Source: Bacteroidota bacterium (lineage in GTDB: Bacteria > Bacteroidota > Bacteroidia > Bacteroidales > B18-G4). From it: a stretch of 7,231 nt of DNA. The DNA lies in assembly GCA_030635045.1 (NCBI GenBank), contig DAOVZP010000079.1, positions 1 through 7,231 of the forward strand. The letters are read 5' to 3'. Positions 1 through 6,040 of the stretch are shown here, piece after piece. The translations under genes were made by a program, and so were the position numbers. The notes beneath the pieces were generated by a model, which made no database searches, was not told the origin of the DNA, and worked only from the letters and a program-made list of their open reading frames with translations. Positions within the stretch are counted from its first letter, which is position 1, and every line of letters begins with the position of its first letter.

Positions 1-841
1 AAATAATATCTTCAGCAAGTTGCTTTTTGAGGTCACCATAACGAACAGTACAATTATTATAAGCCTCATCGAAAAATGATACCGTGTCAGGTGTTGAAAC
101 CACTTCCATAAGGGTAAAAAGATTTTGGATGGGTTCTGGTTTTTCCTGGTTCATTTCTGTCGGGCCGCTGTCGGTTACGGCACGCATCACCTTTTTGCGG
201 ATCACTTCAGCTGAGTCGGCCAGGAAGACGGCATTGCCTTCTCCTTCCGATTTACCCATCTTGCCTGCACCGTCGAGGCCGGGGATCTTCACCAGTGCTT
301 CTCCAAAGTTGTATGCCTGGGGTATGGGGAAGTAATCAACTTTATACATGCGGTTGAAACGGCGGGCAAAGGTGCGCATCATTTCAAGGTTCTGTGCCTG
401 GTCTTTTCCAACAGGAACTTTTGCTGCCCTGTGAATGATCACATCAGCGGCCATAAGAGTAGGGTATGTCAAAAGCCCGGCATTTACATTCTCGGGTTGC
501 TTCCTGACTTTTTCCTTGAAAGATGTGCAGCGTTCCAGTTCGCCCAGATATGCATTCATATTGAGCAAAAGATAGAGTTCCGTGATCTCCGGCACATCAC
601 TCTGGATATATATAGTGGCCTTTTCCGGATCGATGCCTGCGGCAAGGTATTCAACCAGGACATTTTTCACATTCCCGTGCAGGTCTTCCGGTGTGGGGTG
701 GGTCGTGAGCGAATGATAATCTGCAATGAAGAAAAAGCAATGATTGTTCTCCTGCATCTTAACAAAATTCTTCATTGCACCAAAATAGTTTCCCAGGTGC
801 AGGTTTCCTGTCGGCCTGATGCCACTGACGACTGTTTCCAT
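1..841 (-). CDS. trpS: tryptophan--tRNA ligase, 3' end cut off by window edge
   Basis: Class Ic aminoacyl-tRNA synthetase that charges tRNA-Trp with tryptophan using ATP, in the cytoplasm. I translated 280 codons from the ATG at 841; the frame is still open at base 2, so roughly the last 50 residues of a protein usually 325-335 long are missing. The N-terminus carries the TrpRS form of the HIGH signature (TGNLHLGNY, residues 11-19). The second ATP-binding signature is KMGKSEGEGN (residues 194-203), a KMSKS variant. The SDVPEITEL stretch (about residues 81-89) and VGKDQ (about 144-148) are also typical of TrpRS. The gene starts 9 nt after the stop of rng on the same strand, so the two are probably co-transcribed. 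The leader is A/T-rich with no Shine-Dalgarno sequence, as expected for Bacteroidota. No frameshift is seen in the visible part. Confidence 0.97.
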   Translation of the reverse strand, partial: METVVSGIRPTGNLHLGNYFGAMKNFVKMQENNHCFFFIADYHSLTTHPTPEDLHGNVKNVLVEYLAAGIDPEKATIYIQSDVPEITELYLLLNMNAYLGELERCTSFKEKVRKQPENVNAGLLTYPTLMAADVIIHRAAKVPVGKDQAQNLEMMRTFARRFNRMYKVDYFPIPQAYNFGEALVKIPGLDGAGKMGKSEGEGNAVFLADSAEVIRKKVMRAVTDSGPTEMNQEKPEPIQNLFTLMEVVSTPDTVSFFDEAYNNCTVRYGDLKKQLAEDII

Positions 842-850
842 AATTAAAAA

Positions 851-2404
851 CTATATCTTTAATTCTTCTCCATTCCGGTCGTAGAGATGATATTCCAGAA
901 GATGGAAGTTACTGTTCTTGTTTATAGAGATCTTCTTGCCAAACTTACGTTGCCATTTGTTTCGCAGCGACGACAACATGCCTTTCGTCATGAAGGCATG
1001 AAGGAATGGATGGACCTCAAGAGTGATCTGCTTTTCATTTTGTTCCTGCACCAGGTACCTGATATTATTTTCAATTTCATCGGTGATGAGGATGCTTGGC
1101 CCTACCTTGCCGGTGCCATTGCAGGAAGGGCATTTCTCCAGTGTTTCAATGGTCATCTCGGGGCGTACCCGCTGCCGGGTGATCTGCACCAATCCGAATT
1201 TACTTGGCGGAAGTATGGTGTGTTTGGCCCGGTCTTTCGCCATTTGTTCTTTCAGGTGCTGAAAAAGCTCACGCCTGTGTTTAGCCTCAAGCAAATCAAT
1301 AAAGTCCACAACAATGATACCTCCCATATCACGCAGCCTGAGCTGTCGTGCGATCTCGGAAGCAGCTTCCAGGTTCACTTCAAGAGCGTTAGTTTCCTGT
1401 GAGTTGAGTTTATTCACCCTGTGGCCGGAGTTTACATCAATAACATGCAGAGCTTCGGTATGCTCAATAACGAGATAAACCCCGCTTTTAATGGTAACGG
1501 TCTTTCCAAAGGAACCCTTTATCTGTTTATCAATACCAAAGTTTTCAAAGATCGGGCCTCTTCCCTTAAAGTGCTTAACAATATCAACTTTTTGTGGCGC
1601 GATCTTACCAATGAAATGCCTGATCTCCTCGTACAATTCATGGTCATTGACATGAACGCTGTTGAATGATTCATTCAACACATCACGCAGCAATGCAGAT
1701 GTCCTGTCCAGCTCGCTTACAACTTTGTTGGGAGGCTTAAGACCGCGTAGTTTGTGGGTCAGTGTATACCATTTCTTGACAAGGCTTTTCAGGTCTGCAT
1801 CGAGGTCGGCAACAAGTATGTCTTCTGCTACTGTCCGGATAATTACACCCATATTATTGGGCTTTATGCTCTGGATCAGTCGTTTTAGGCGGTTTCGCTC
1901 ATCAACGCTTTTAATCTTTTGCGAAATTGAAATACGGTTCGAAAACGGAACCAGAACAAGGTATCTCCCGGCAAAAGATATCTCCGAAGAGATTCTCGGC
2001 CCTTTGGTGGAGATAGGTTCCTTGGCGATCTGCACGGCGATCTGTTGATTTGTTTTCAGGACAGCGGAGATCTTTCCTGTCTTCTCAATATCCTGTTCAA
2101 GCTTAAAATTAGTGATATCCGGTTGTGGGCCTTTCGTTGAAATGGCGTACCTGACAAACTTATTAAGGGATCTTACCTGGGGGCCCAGGTCTAAGTAATG
2201 CAGAAAGCCGTCCTTTTCATAACCTACGTCAATGAATGCAGCATTAAGCCCTGGCATGATCTTTCTTACCCTGCCCAGGTATACATCACCAACAGCATAA
2301 TTATTGTCAACTTTTTCTTTGTGAAGTTCAACTAAGAATTTGTCCTCCAGCAAAGCAATTTCCACCTCGTTATTAAACGAATTTATGATCAATTCCTTTT
2401 CCAC
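851..2404 (-). CDS. rng: ribonuclease G (Rne/Rng family endoribonuclease)
   Basis: Single-strand-specific endoribonuclease of the RNase E/G family, known for 16S rRNA 5'-end maturation and mRNA turnover. The 517-residue length fits RNase G (E. coli 489), without the long C-terminal scaffold of RNase E. In order: an RNase H-like N-terminal strand region opening EKELIINS; an S1 RNA-binding domain from about residue 37 (GDVYLGRV, then GYEKDGFLH at 62-70) with an inserted loop; a 5'-sensor region; and the DNase I-like catalytic core. Mg-binding aspartates are visible as D323 in VIDVNSG and D367 in VVDFIDLL. The zinc-link cysteines are C425 and C428 in CPSCNGTGK. The start is GTG at 2404: an in-frame TGA lies upstream and no in-frame ATG lies between. 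trpS follows after 9 nt. I see no clean promoter; the best candidate, about 2440-2450, has a TA-N3-TTTG element one base too wide. Confidence 0.97.
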   Translation of the reverse strand: MEKELIINSFNNEVEIALLEDKFLVELHKEKVDNNYAVGDVYLGRVRKIMPGLNAAFIDVGYEKDGFLHYLDLGPQVRSLNKFVRYAISTKGPQPDITNFKLEQDIEKTGKISAVLKTNQQIAVQIAKEPISTKGPRISSEISFAGRYLVLVPFSNRISISQKIKSVDERNRLKRLIQSIKPNNMGVIIRTVAEDILVADLDADLKSLVKKWYTLTHKLRGLKPPNKVVSELDRTSALLRDVLNESFNSVHVNDHELYEEIRHFIGKIAPQKVDIVKHFKGRGPIFENFGIDKQIKGSFGKTVTIKSGVYLVIEHTEALHVIDVNSGHRVNKLNSQETNALEVNLEAASEIARQLRLRDMGGIIVVDFIDLLEAKHRRELFQHLKEQMAKDRAKHTILPPSKFGLVQITRQRVRPEMTIETLEKCPSCNGTGKVGPSILITDEIENNIRYLVQEQNEKQITLEVHPFLHAFMTKGMLSSLRNKWQRKFGKKISINKNSNFHLLEYHLYDRNGEELKI

Positions 2405-2411
2405 GGTAGTA

Positions 2412-2431
2412 TGGTTTAAATAGTTAAACCA
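2412..2431 (-). repeat. inverted repeat in the leader of rng
   Basis: A perfect 8-bp inverted repeat, TGGTTTAA / TTAAACCA, with a 4-nt spacer, ends 7 nt before the GTG start of rng. As RNA it could form a small, weak A/U-rich hairpin directly in front of the start codon; as DNA it could be a short operator. It has no T-tract, so it is not a terminator. Function is unknown. RNase E in E. coli autoregulates through its own leader, so a role in rng control is conceivable, but nothing here demonstrates it. Confidence 0.45.
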
Positions 2432-2498
2432 CTGACAAAAAATATATCAATGATCAATCGAAAACAAGAAAGGCGGCATGGAAAAGCGGTAGGGTCGG

Positions 2499-2545
2499 AA
2501 AAATAAAACAATTGCATAATGCTTCAAAACAACATTATGCAATTG
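2499..2545 (-). terminator. intrinsic terminator of the hup / small basic protein unit
   Basis: A perfect 13-bp inverted repeat (CAATTGCATAATG at 2509-2521 and its complement at 2533-2545) encloses an 11-nt loop. Read on the minus strand it is followed at once by TTTTATTTTT (2508 down to 2499). It lies 5 nt past the stop codon of the 29-codon gene and before the rng leader, so it separates the hup unit from the rng-trpS unit. The stem is A/T-rich but long and flawless. Confidence 0.85.
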
Positions 2546-2550
2546 CTACG

Positions 2551-2640
2551 CTATTTTTTCTTGTGTCTGTTCTTCCGCAGGCGTTTTTTACGCTTGTGGG
2601 TTGACATCTTATGTCTCTTTTTCTTTTTCCCGCTTGGCAT
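2551..2640 (-). CDS. 29-residue AURKAIP1/COX24-domain protein (likely ribosome-associated)
   Basis: A tiny gene with ATG at 2640 and TAG at 2551. The product opens MPSGKKKKRHKMSTHKRKK and ends RLRKNRHKKK; 17 of its 29 residues are Lys or Arg and 3 more are His. This closely matches the short Bacteroidota proteins that databases name AURKAIP1/COX24 domain-containing. That domain is shared with the C-terminus of mitochondrial ribosomal protein mS38 (human AURKAIP1, yeast Cox24). Its extreme basicity and lack of a hydrophobic core fit a peptide threaded into rRNA; a ribosomal location is inferred, not shown here. It starts 20 nt after the hup stop and is followed by a strong terminator, so it is probably the second gene of a hup operon. 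Automated annotation often misses it because of its size. Confidence 0.87.
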   Translation of the reverse strand: MPSGKKKKRHKMSTHKRKKRLRKNRHKKK

Positions 2641-2660
2641 AATAATTTCTTTTTAGACGA

Positions 2661-2945
2661 TTACTTCACATTTTTTTTCACGTCATTGACAAAAGTCTTA
2701 GCAGGCTTGAAAGAAGGAATGAAATGTTCCGGAATGATGATAGTAGTGTTCTTTGAAATGTTCCTTCCGGTTTTCTGAGCCCTTTTCTTTACTGTAAAAC
2801 TTCCGAATCCCCTCAGGTATACATTTTCACCATTGATGAGTGATCCTTTAACAGCTTCCATAAAAGCTTCAACGGTTGCCTGTACAGCAACTTTTTCAAT
2901 TCCTGTTTTGTTCGCGATATCTGCTACGATTTCTGCTTTTGTCAT
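2661..2945 (-). CDS. hup: HU-family DNA-binding protein
   Basis: A 94-residue histone-like nucleoid protein that bends and compacts DNA as a dimer. The N-terminal helices (about 1-40) begin TKAEIVADIANKTG. The family signature follows as RGFGSFTVKKRAQKTGRN (residues 45-62), then the beta arm (about 53-76) and a closing PSFKPAKTFVNDVK (78-90). E. coli HU/IHF carries an intercalating proline at the arm tip (RNP); here the position is Ile63 (RNIS). From memory this is common in Bacteroidota HU, and it may mean weaker kinking. The ATG at 2945 is 47 nt downstream of a -7-like element. The 29-residue basic gene follows after 20 nt. The gene diverges from the decayed mutY and ssb. Paralogues are frequent in this phylum, so this may not be the only HU. 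Confidence 0.95.
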   Translation of the reverse strand: MTKAEIVADIANKTGIEKVAVQATVEAFMEAVKGSLINGENVYLRGFGSFTVKKRAQKTGRNISKNTTIIIPEHFIPSFKPAKTFVNDVKKNVK

Positions 2946-2992
2946 GATATATTTTTTTTAGTAGTTAATTGTAAATTTCTTTATGTGGGCTG

Positions 2993-3000
2993 CAAAGATA
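2993..3000 (-). promoter_or_regulatory. -7 element of the hup promoter
   Basis: On the minus strand these bases read TATCTTTG, an exact match to the Bacteroidota -7 consensus TAnnTTTG, 47 nt before the hup ATG. The only candidate -33 element is TTTG at 3016-3019, giving a 15-nt spacer instead of the usual 19-21, so the upstream half is poor. A long A/T-rich block lies between and beyond. Confidence 0.55.
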
Positions 3001-3081
3001 TAATTTTTTTTAAATCAAATCTGATTTCTGAAATTAATTTTTTATTTCTAATGTACTCTAAATAAAATTGTTCCCTCAAAA

Positions 3082-3237
3082 ATGGACTTCGCAAACCAAG
3101 TGTTTAAATGGCATGAAACTTATTGCCGTGACCTTCTGTGGAGGCGTTTTCTCTTGATCGTATTATGTATTAAACTTAAAGATATGGCTGATTATACTGC
3201 TTCAGCGATGGCTTCGGTTGCATTCAGAATATCCTAG
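3082..3237 (+). pseudogene. mutY: decayed mutY (A/G-specific adenine glycosylase) remnant
   Basis: A 51-codon frame from ATG 3082 to TAG 3235-3237 reads as two ends of MutY joined together. Residues 3-20 (FANQVFKWHETYCRDLLW) align with the MutY N-terminus, E. coli FSAQVLDWYDKYGRKTLPW. Residues 32-48 (LKDMADYTASAMASVAF) align with the helix-hairpin-helix segment, typically LPGVGxYTAxAIASIAF. About 85-90 codons that separate these blocks in MutY are reduced to 11 unrelated residues, removing the catalytic Glu (E. coli E37, in WLSE). The frame stops just before the catalytic Asp (in DGNV), and the hairpin glycines are changed to Asp and Ala. A 255-nt non-coding tail follows up to ssb. As I recall, intact mutY normally sits between hup and ssb in Bacteroidota. 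Alternative: a chance ORF, which two collinear MutY matches make unlikely. Confidence 0.82.
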
Positions 3238-3439
3238 TGAGCGTTTATTTTATCGGACGATTTGTAAGGGCAAGTTATTCAAGGCATTATGATTATATAA
3301 ATAATGAATTTTGACTCTAAAAATCCTGTGACTGTCATTTTTATGGAAATTTTGCGGTAAAAAAGTGTGACATTTTGCTAAAAACGGTATTAATAGTTAT
3401 ACCCACGGCAATAATGCATGACTTGTTAAGGGAGGCTTC
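3238..3439 (+). other. non-coding remainder of the hup-ssb gap
   Basis: Between the mutY remnant and the ssb promoter I find no gene, RNA or terminator; all frames are broken by frequent stops. One 23-codon stretch, 3221-3289 (one base out of the remnant's frame), reads HSEYPSERLFYRTICKGKL. It has the spacing of part of the MutY iron-sulfur motif (CxxCPx4C) with the cysteines replaced, so it may be further mutY debris. That alignment is weak. The rest, from about 3290, is A/T-rich sequence I cannot assign. Confidence 0.4.
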
Positions 3440-3469
3440 ACTAAATTAACTAAATTTGTAAACTAAATT
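3440..3469 (+). promoter_or_regulatory. ssb promoter region with three ACTAAATT repeats
   Basis: TAAATTTG at 3451-3458 matches the Bacteroidota -7 consensus TAnnTTTG, 24 nt before the ssb ATG. The nearest TTG upstream (3423-3425) gives a 25-nt spacer, longer than usual. The octamer ACTAAATT occurs three times, at 3440-3447, 3449-3456 and 3462-3469, the middle copy overlapping the -7 element. The repeats may be operator-like or simply low-complexity A/T sequence. Confidence 0.5.
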
Positions 3470-3482
3470 AAAACTAAGAAAA

Positions 3483-3908
3483 ATGGCTGGAATCAACAAA
3501 GTAATCCTGGTGGGAAACCTTGGAAAGGACCCGGAGGTCAGAACGCTTGAAAATGGAGCAAAGGTTGCCAACTTTACACTGGCAACATCCGAAACTTATA
3601 AAAATAAGGAAGGGCAGCGTGTTACGACAACTGAATGGCATAATATCGTCTTGTGGCGCGGCCTTGCTGATATAGCCGAAAGATTTCTTCGGAAAGGAAA
3701 TCAGGTTTATATCGAAGGAAAGATCAAGTCCAGAACCTGGGATGACAAGGACGGAAATAAGCGATACATTACAGAGATCTTAGGTGACAACCTCACCATG
3801 CTTGGTAGCAAGAGGGATTCCGATGACTCGGCTTCAGCCCCTGCACCAATTGAAAATACAGCTCCGGATGCAAAAGCGGGCGATGAGAAAGATGACCTGC
3901 CATTTTAA
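3483..3908 (+). CDS. ssb: single-stranded DNA-binding protein
   Basis: A 141-residue SSB that coats single-stranded DNA during replication, repair and recombination and recruits partners through its C-terminal tip. An OB-fold fills residues 1-108, opening MAGINKVILVGNLGKDPEVR. It includes EWHNIVLW (51-58) with aromatic residues W52 and W58 of the DNA-stacking surface, and YIEGKIKSRTW (76-86). A flexible Ser/Ala/Pro/Asp linker (about 110-135) leads to the acidic tip DDLPF (137-141), the conserved partner-binding peptide. The start is fixed by the conserved MAGxNKV opening; the leader is A-rich with no Shine-Dalgarno sequence. The gene follows the decayed mutY and is separated from gldE by a terminator and a new promoter, so it is probably transcribed alone. 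Length and tip are normal; nothing is missing. Confidence 0.97.
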   Translation: MAGINKVILVGNLGKDPEVRTLENGAKVANFTLATSETYKNKEGQRVTTTEWHNIVLWRGLADIAERFLRKGNQVYIEGKIKSRTWDDKDGNKRYITEILGDNLTMLGSKRDSDDSASAPAPIENTAPDAKAGDEKDDLPF

Positions 3909-3985
3909 TCTTTCCGGCTCGCCCCGGGGCTTAGTTATATCATTCTCCCCGGATCAGAGATTGGCTTTTATTAGCGGAAATTGTT

Positions 3986-3993
3986 TAATTTTG
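3986..3993 (+). promoter_or_regulatory. possible upstream promoter before the ssb terminator hairpin
   Basis: TAATTTTG matches TAnnTTTG, and TTG at 3961-3963 lies 22 nt upstream, near the accepted spacing. A transcript starting about 4000 would begin with the hairpin at 4007-4031 and then the U-tract, so it would be aborted or attenuated before gldE. A match this short in A/T-rich DNA can easily be chance. Confidence 0.25.
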
Positions 3994-4006
3994 TAATTGA
4001 AATATC

Positions 4007-4041
4007 TGCCGCTGCCAACTTGGCAGCGGTATGGTTTTTTT
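4007..4041 (+). terminator. intrinsic terminator after ssb
   Basis: CCGCTGCCA (4009-4017) and TGGCAGCGG (4021-4029) form a perfect 9-bp G/C-rich stem with a 3-nt loop. One G-U and one U-A pair can extend it. It is followed by GG and the T-run TTTTTTT at 4035-4041. It lies about 100 nt after the ssb stop and ends just before the gldE -7 element. Confidence 0.85.
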
Positions 4042-4051
4042 ACTAAATTTG
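4020..4051 (+). promoter_or_regulatory. gldE-gldD promoter overlapping the ssb terminator
   Basis: The -7 element TAAATTTG (4044-4051) is an exact TAnnTTTG match. TTG at 4020-4022 lies 21 nt upstream, within the normal Bacteroidota spacing. That TTG is part of the terminator hairpin's loop and right arm. The 12 bases ACTAAATTTGTA around the -7 are identical to those at the ssb promoter. A transcript would start near 4057, giving a leader of about 45 nt to the ATG at 4100. Confidence 0.6.
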
Positions 4052-4099
4052 TACATAAACAGCAGTGAAACAGCGATCATTGCCCTGCTGGAAAAAATA

Positions 4100-5461
4100 A
4101 TGTCCTTGGAAGAACCTGATTCTGCCGGTATTTTTTATAATGCATTTATAGTGATCCTCGATGCATTTGTCCTACCATTTTCAATTACCATCCTGGTCTC
4201 TCTGGTGGTATTGCTGGTATTACTGTTTTTTTCAGCCATGGTCTCAGGCTCGGAAATAGGCTTTTTTTCCCTTGGCCCGCAACATCTCGAAAAGCTAAAA
4301 CAATCAACTTCCGGCAGGTGTAAACTGATATTGAAATTGCTGGAAAGGCCCAAACGCTTGCTGGCGACTATCCTTATTGCAAACAATTTTGTGAACGTGG
4401 CCATCGTCATCCTTTCCACATTTATTGCTTCTCAATGGTTCAACCTTGGTAGTTTCCCCGTACTTGCATTCATAGTTCAGGTGATTGTGATCACAGCCCT
4501 GATCCTGCTGCTGGGTGAGATATTACCGAAAATGTACGCCAGTGTATATCCGGTAAGGTTTTCAACAAGCATGGCCGGGGTGCTCAATATCCTCATTAAG
4601 ATGTTTTATCCATTAAGCTCCATTCTGGTCAGGTCAACATCCTTTCTGGATAACAGGGTTGCCAGGAAAAGCCACGTTTTGTCAAGAAGCGAATTATCAG
4701 ATGCCATCGAGTTAACTGCCGGAGGATCTACTCCGAAGGAGGGTAAGAAAATACTGCAGGGAATCGTTAAGTTTGGAGATATTGAGGTTAAAGAGATCAT
4801 GCACTCAAGAGTTGACGTGGTTGCCCTCGACATTGAAGCCACTTACACAGAGGTGATGCGGCTAATTGTAGAATCCGGGTTTTCAAGGATACCTGTTTAT
4901 AAGGAAAGCTTCGATAACATTCAGGGCATACTCTATGTAAAAGATCTGCTTCCCCACCTTGAAAAGAGTGAGCAGTATCAATGGCAGGAACTGCTTCGTG
5001 ATTCTTTCTTTGTTCCGGAGAATAAAAAAATCAATGACCTCTTGCAGGAATTTCAGGAGAAAAAAATCCATCTTGCCATCGTGGTGGATGAATACGGAGG
5101 GACTTCCGGTATTATTACCCTTGAAGATGTAATTGAGGAAATTGTTGGCGAGATCACCGATGAGTCAGACTCAGGTACGGAAGAATTCATCTTTGAGAAA
5201 ATCGATGATGTTACCTATATCTTTGAAGGAAAAACCACCATCAATGATTTTTGCAAGATCATTGATGTAGATGATGATATTTTTGATGAGATAAAAGGTG
5301 ATTCTGATTCACTTGCAGGCCTCATCCTTGAGCTTGAAGGCAAGATCCCGGGAAAAGGAGAAGAAATCAAATGCAGGAATTATATTTTTAAAATTGCAGA
5401 AGTTGATCTCAAACGCATTAAGCGCGTCATGGTTACCATAACTGAAGAACCGGATGAATAG
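4100..5461 (+). CDS. gldE: gliding motility-associated protein GldE (CNNM/CorC-like membrane protein)
   Basis: Inner-membrane protein of the CNNM/CorB-HlyC type, named GldE when it sits beside gldD in Bacteroidota. In F. johnsoniae, as I recall, extra GldE partly suppresses a gldB defect; its biochemical role is unsettled and metal transport is only inferred. With 453 residues from this ATG: a DUF21 membrane domain with hydrophobic segments near 23-47, 89-110, 120-144 and 157-177, containing SGSEIGFFS (49-57) and GEILPK (139-144); two CBS domains (about 233-284 and 301-352, the second including VVDEYGGTSGIITLEDV); and a CorC_HlyC domain (about 367-449). The frame is open from an ATG at 4031 (476 residues), but that codon lies in the terminator tail, upstream of the likely transcription start, so I prefer 4100. 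It overlaps gldD by 8 nt, implying translational coupling. Confidence 0.92.
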   Translation: MSLEEPDSAGIFYNAFIVILDAFVLPFSITILVSLVVLLVLLFFSAMVSGSEIGFFSLGPQHLEKLKQSTSGRCKLILKLLERPKRLLATILIANNFVNVAIVILSTFIASQWFNLGSFPVLAFIVQVIVITALILLLGEILPKMYASVYPVRFSTSMAGVLNILIKMFYPLSSILVRSTSFLDNRVARKSHVLSRSELSDAIELTAGGSTPKEGKKILQGIVKFGDIEVKEIMHSRVDVVALDIEATYTEVMRLIVESGFSRIPVYKESFDNIQGILYVKDLLPHLEKSEQYQWQELLRDSFFVPENKKINDLLQEFQEKKIHLAIVVDEYGGTSGIITLEDVIEEIVGEITDESDSGTEEFIFEKIDDVTYIFEGKTTINDFCKIIDVDDDIFDEIKGDSDSLAGLILELEGKIPGKGEEIKCRNYIFKIAEVDLKRIKRVMVTITEEPDE

Positions 5462-6035
5462 AAAAGCATACATACCTGTGCTATTGGGATTGCTGCTTTT
5501 TCTTGTTGCAGCATGCCATGAGCAATATACACCTAAACCCCGGGGATACTTCAGGATAAGCCTTCCTGAACATGAATACAAAGGGTTCGATTCCACATTT
5601 CCATATTCTTTTGAGTACCCTGTCTATGCTGTTTTGAACCCGGATCCTTTTTCCCCGGAAGAAACCTACTGGATGAATATTGACTTTCCTGATTTTAGAG
5701 GCCGGATCCACCTTAGTTATAAGGAAGTCGATGGCAATCTTGTGGAGTACCTCGAAGATTCACGCCAGTTTGTGATGAAGCACATCCCCAAGGCCAGTGC
5801 GATCAACGACTCCCTAATTTTAAACAGGGATCGAAAGCTGTATGGCCTCATTTATCATATCGAAGGCATGGGAACGGCATCACCTTGCCAGTTCTTTATT
5901 ACCGATAGCACAAAGCATTTTGTCCGCGGTGCACTGTATTTTGATGTAGTCCCCAATAATGATTCCCTGGCCCCGGTGATCGAATTCCTCAAGAAAGATA
6001 TAGAGCATCTGCTGGGTACTTTTTCCTGGAAATAG
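5454..6035 (+). CDS. gldD: gliding motility lipoprotein GldD
   Basis: A 193-residue lipoprotein essential for gliding in Flavobacterium johnsoniae and linked to the type 9 secretion/gliding machinery; its molecular activity is unknown. A type II signal peptide is clear: MNRK, a hydrophobic stretch (5-17), then the lipobox LVAAC with the acylated Cys21. The mature part begins with the conserved block YTPKPRGYFRISLPEHEY (about 25-42) and contains CQFFITDSTKHFVRGALYF (about 144-162), also typical of GldD. No membrane segment follows the signal. The ATG overlaps the last codons of gldE (8 nt shared), so the pair is made from one message. The start is fixed by the signal peptide. Presence of gldD/gldE does not prove that the organism glides, since non-gliding relatives also keep them. 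Confidence 0.93.
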   Translation: MNRKAYIPVLLGLLLFLVAACHEQYTPKPRGYFRISLPEHEYKGFDSTFPYSFEYPVYAVLNPDPFSPEETYWMNIDFPDFRGRIHLSYKEVDGNLVEYLEDSRQFVMKHIPKASAINDSLILNRDRKLYGLIYHIEGMGTASPCQFFITDSTKHFVRGALYFDVVPNNDSLAPVIEFLKKDIEHLLGTFSWK

Positions 6036-6040
6036 ATGTA

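Noticed and set aside
431..847. 138-codon plus-strand frame opposite trpS
   Set aside because: Antisense to a well-supported trpS with both class I signatures; no recognisable domain and no promoter.
887..1402. 171-codon plus-strand frame opposite rng
   Set aside because: It lies wholly antisense to the catalytic core of RNase G, whose frame is intact and motif-rich; its translation shows no family signature. It is a shadow frame.
3784..3996. 70-codon frame overlapping the end of ssb
   Set aside because: Out of frame within the ssb linker region, with composition of a shadow frame and no domain; it runs into the gldE upstream region.
4031..4099. N-terminal extension of gldE from the upstream ATG
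   Set aside because: The ATG lies in the tail of the ssb terminator and upstream of the likely gldE transcription start. The 23 residues add nothing typical of the family.
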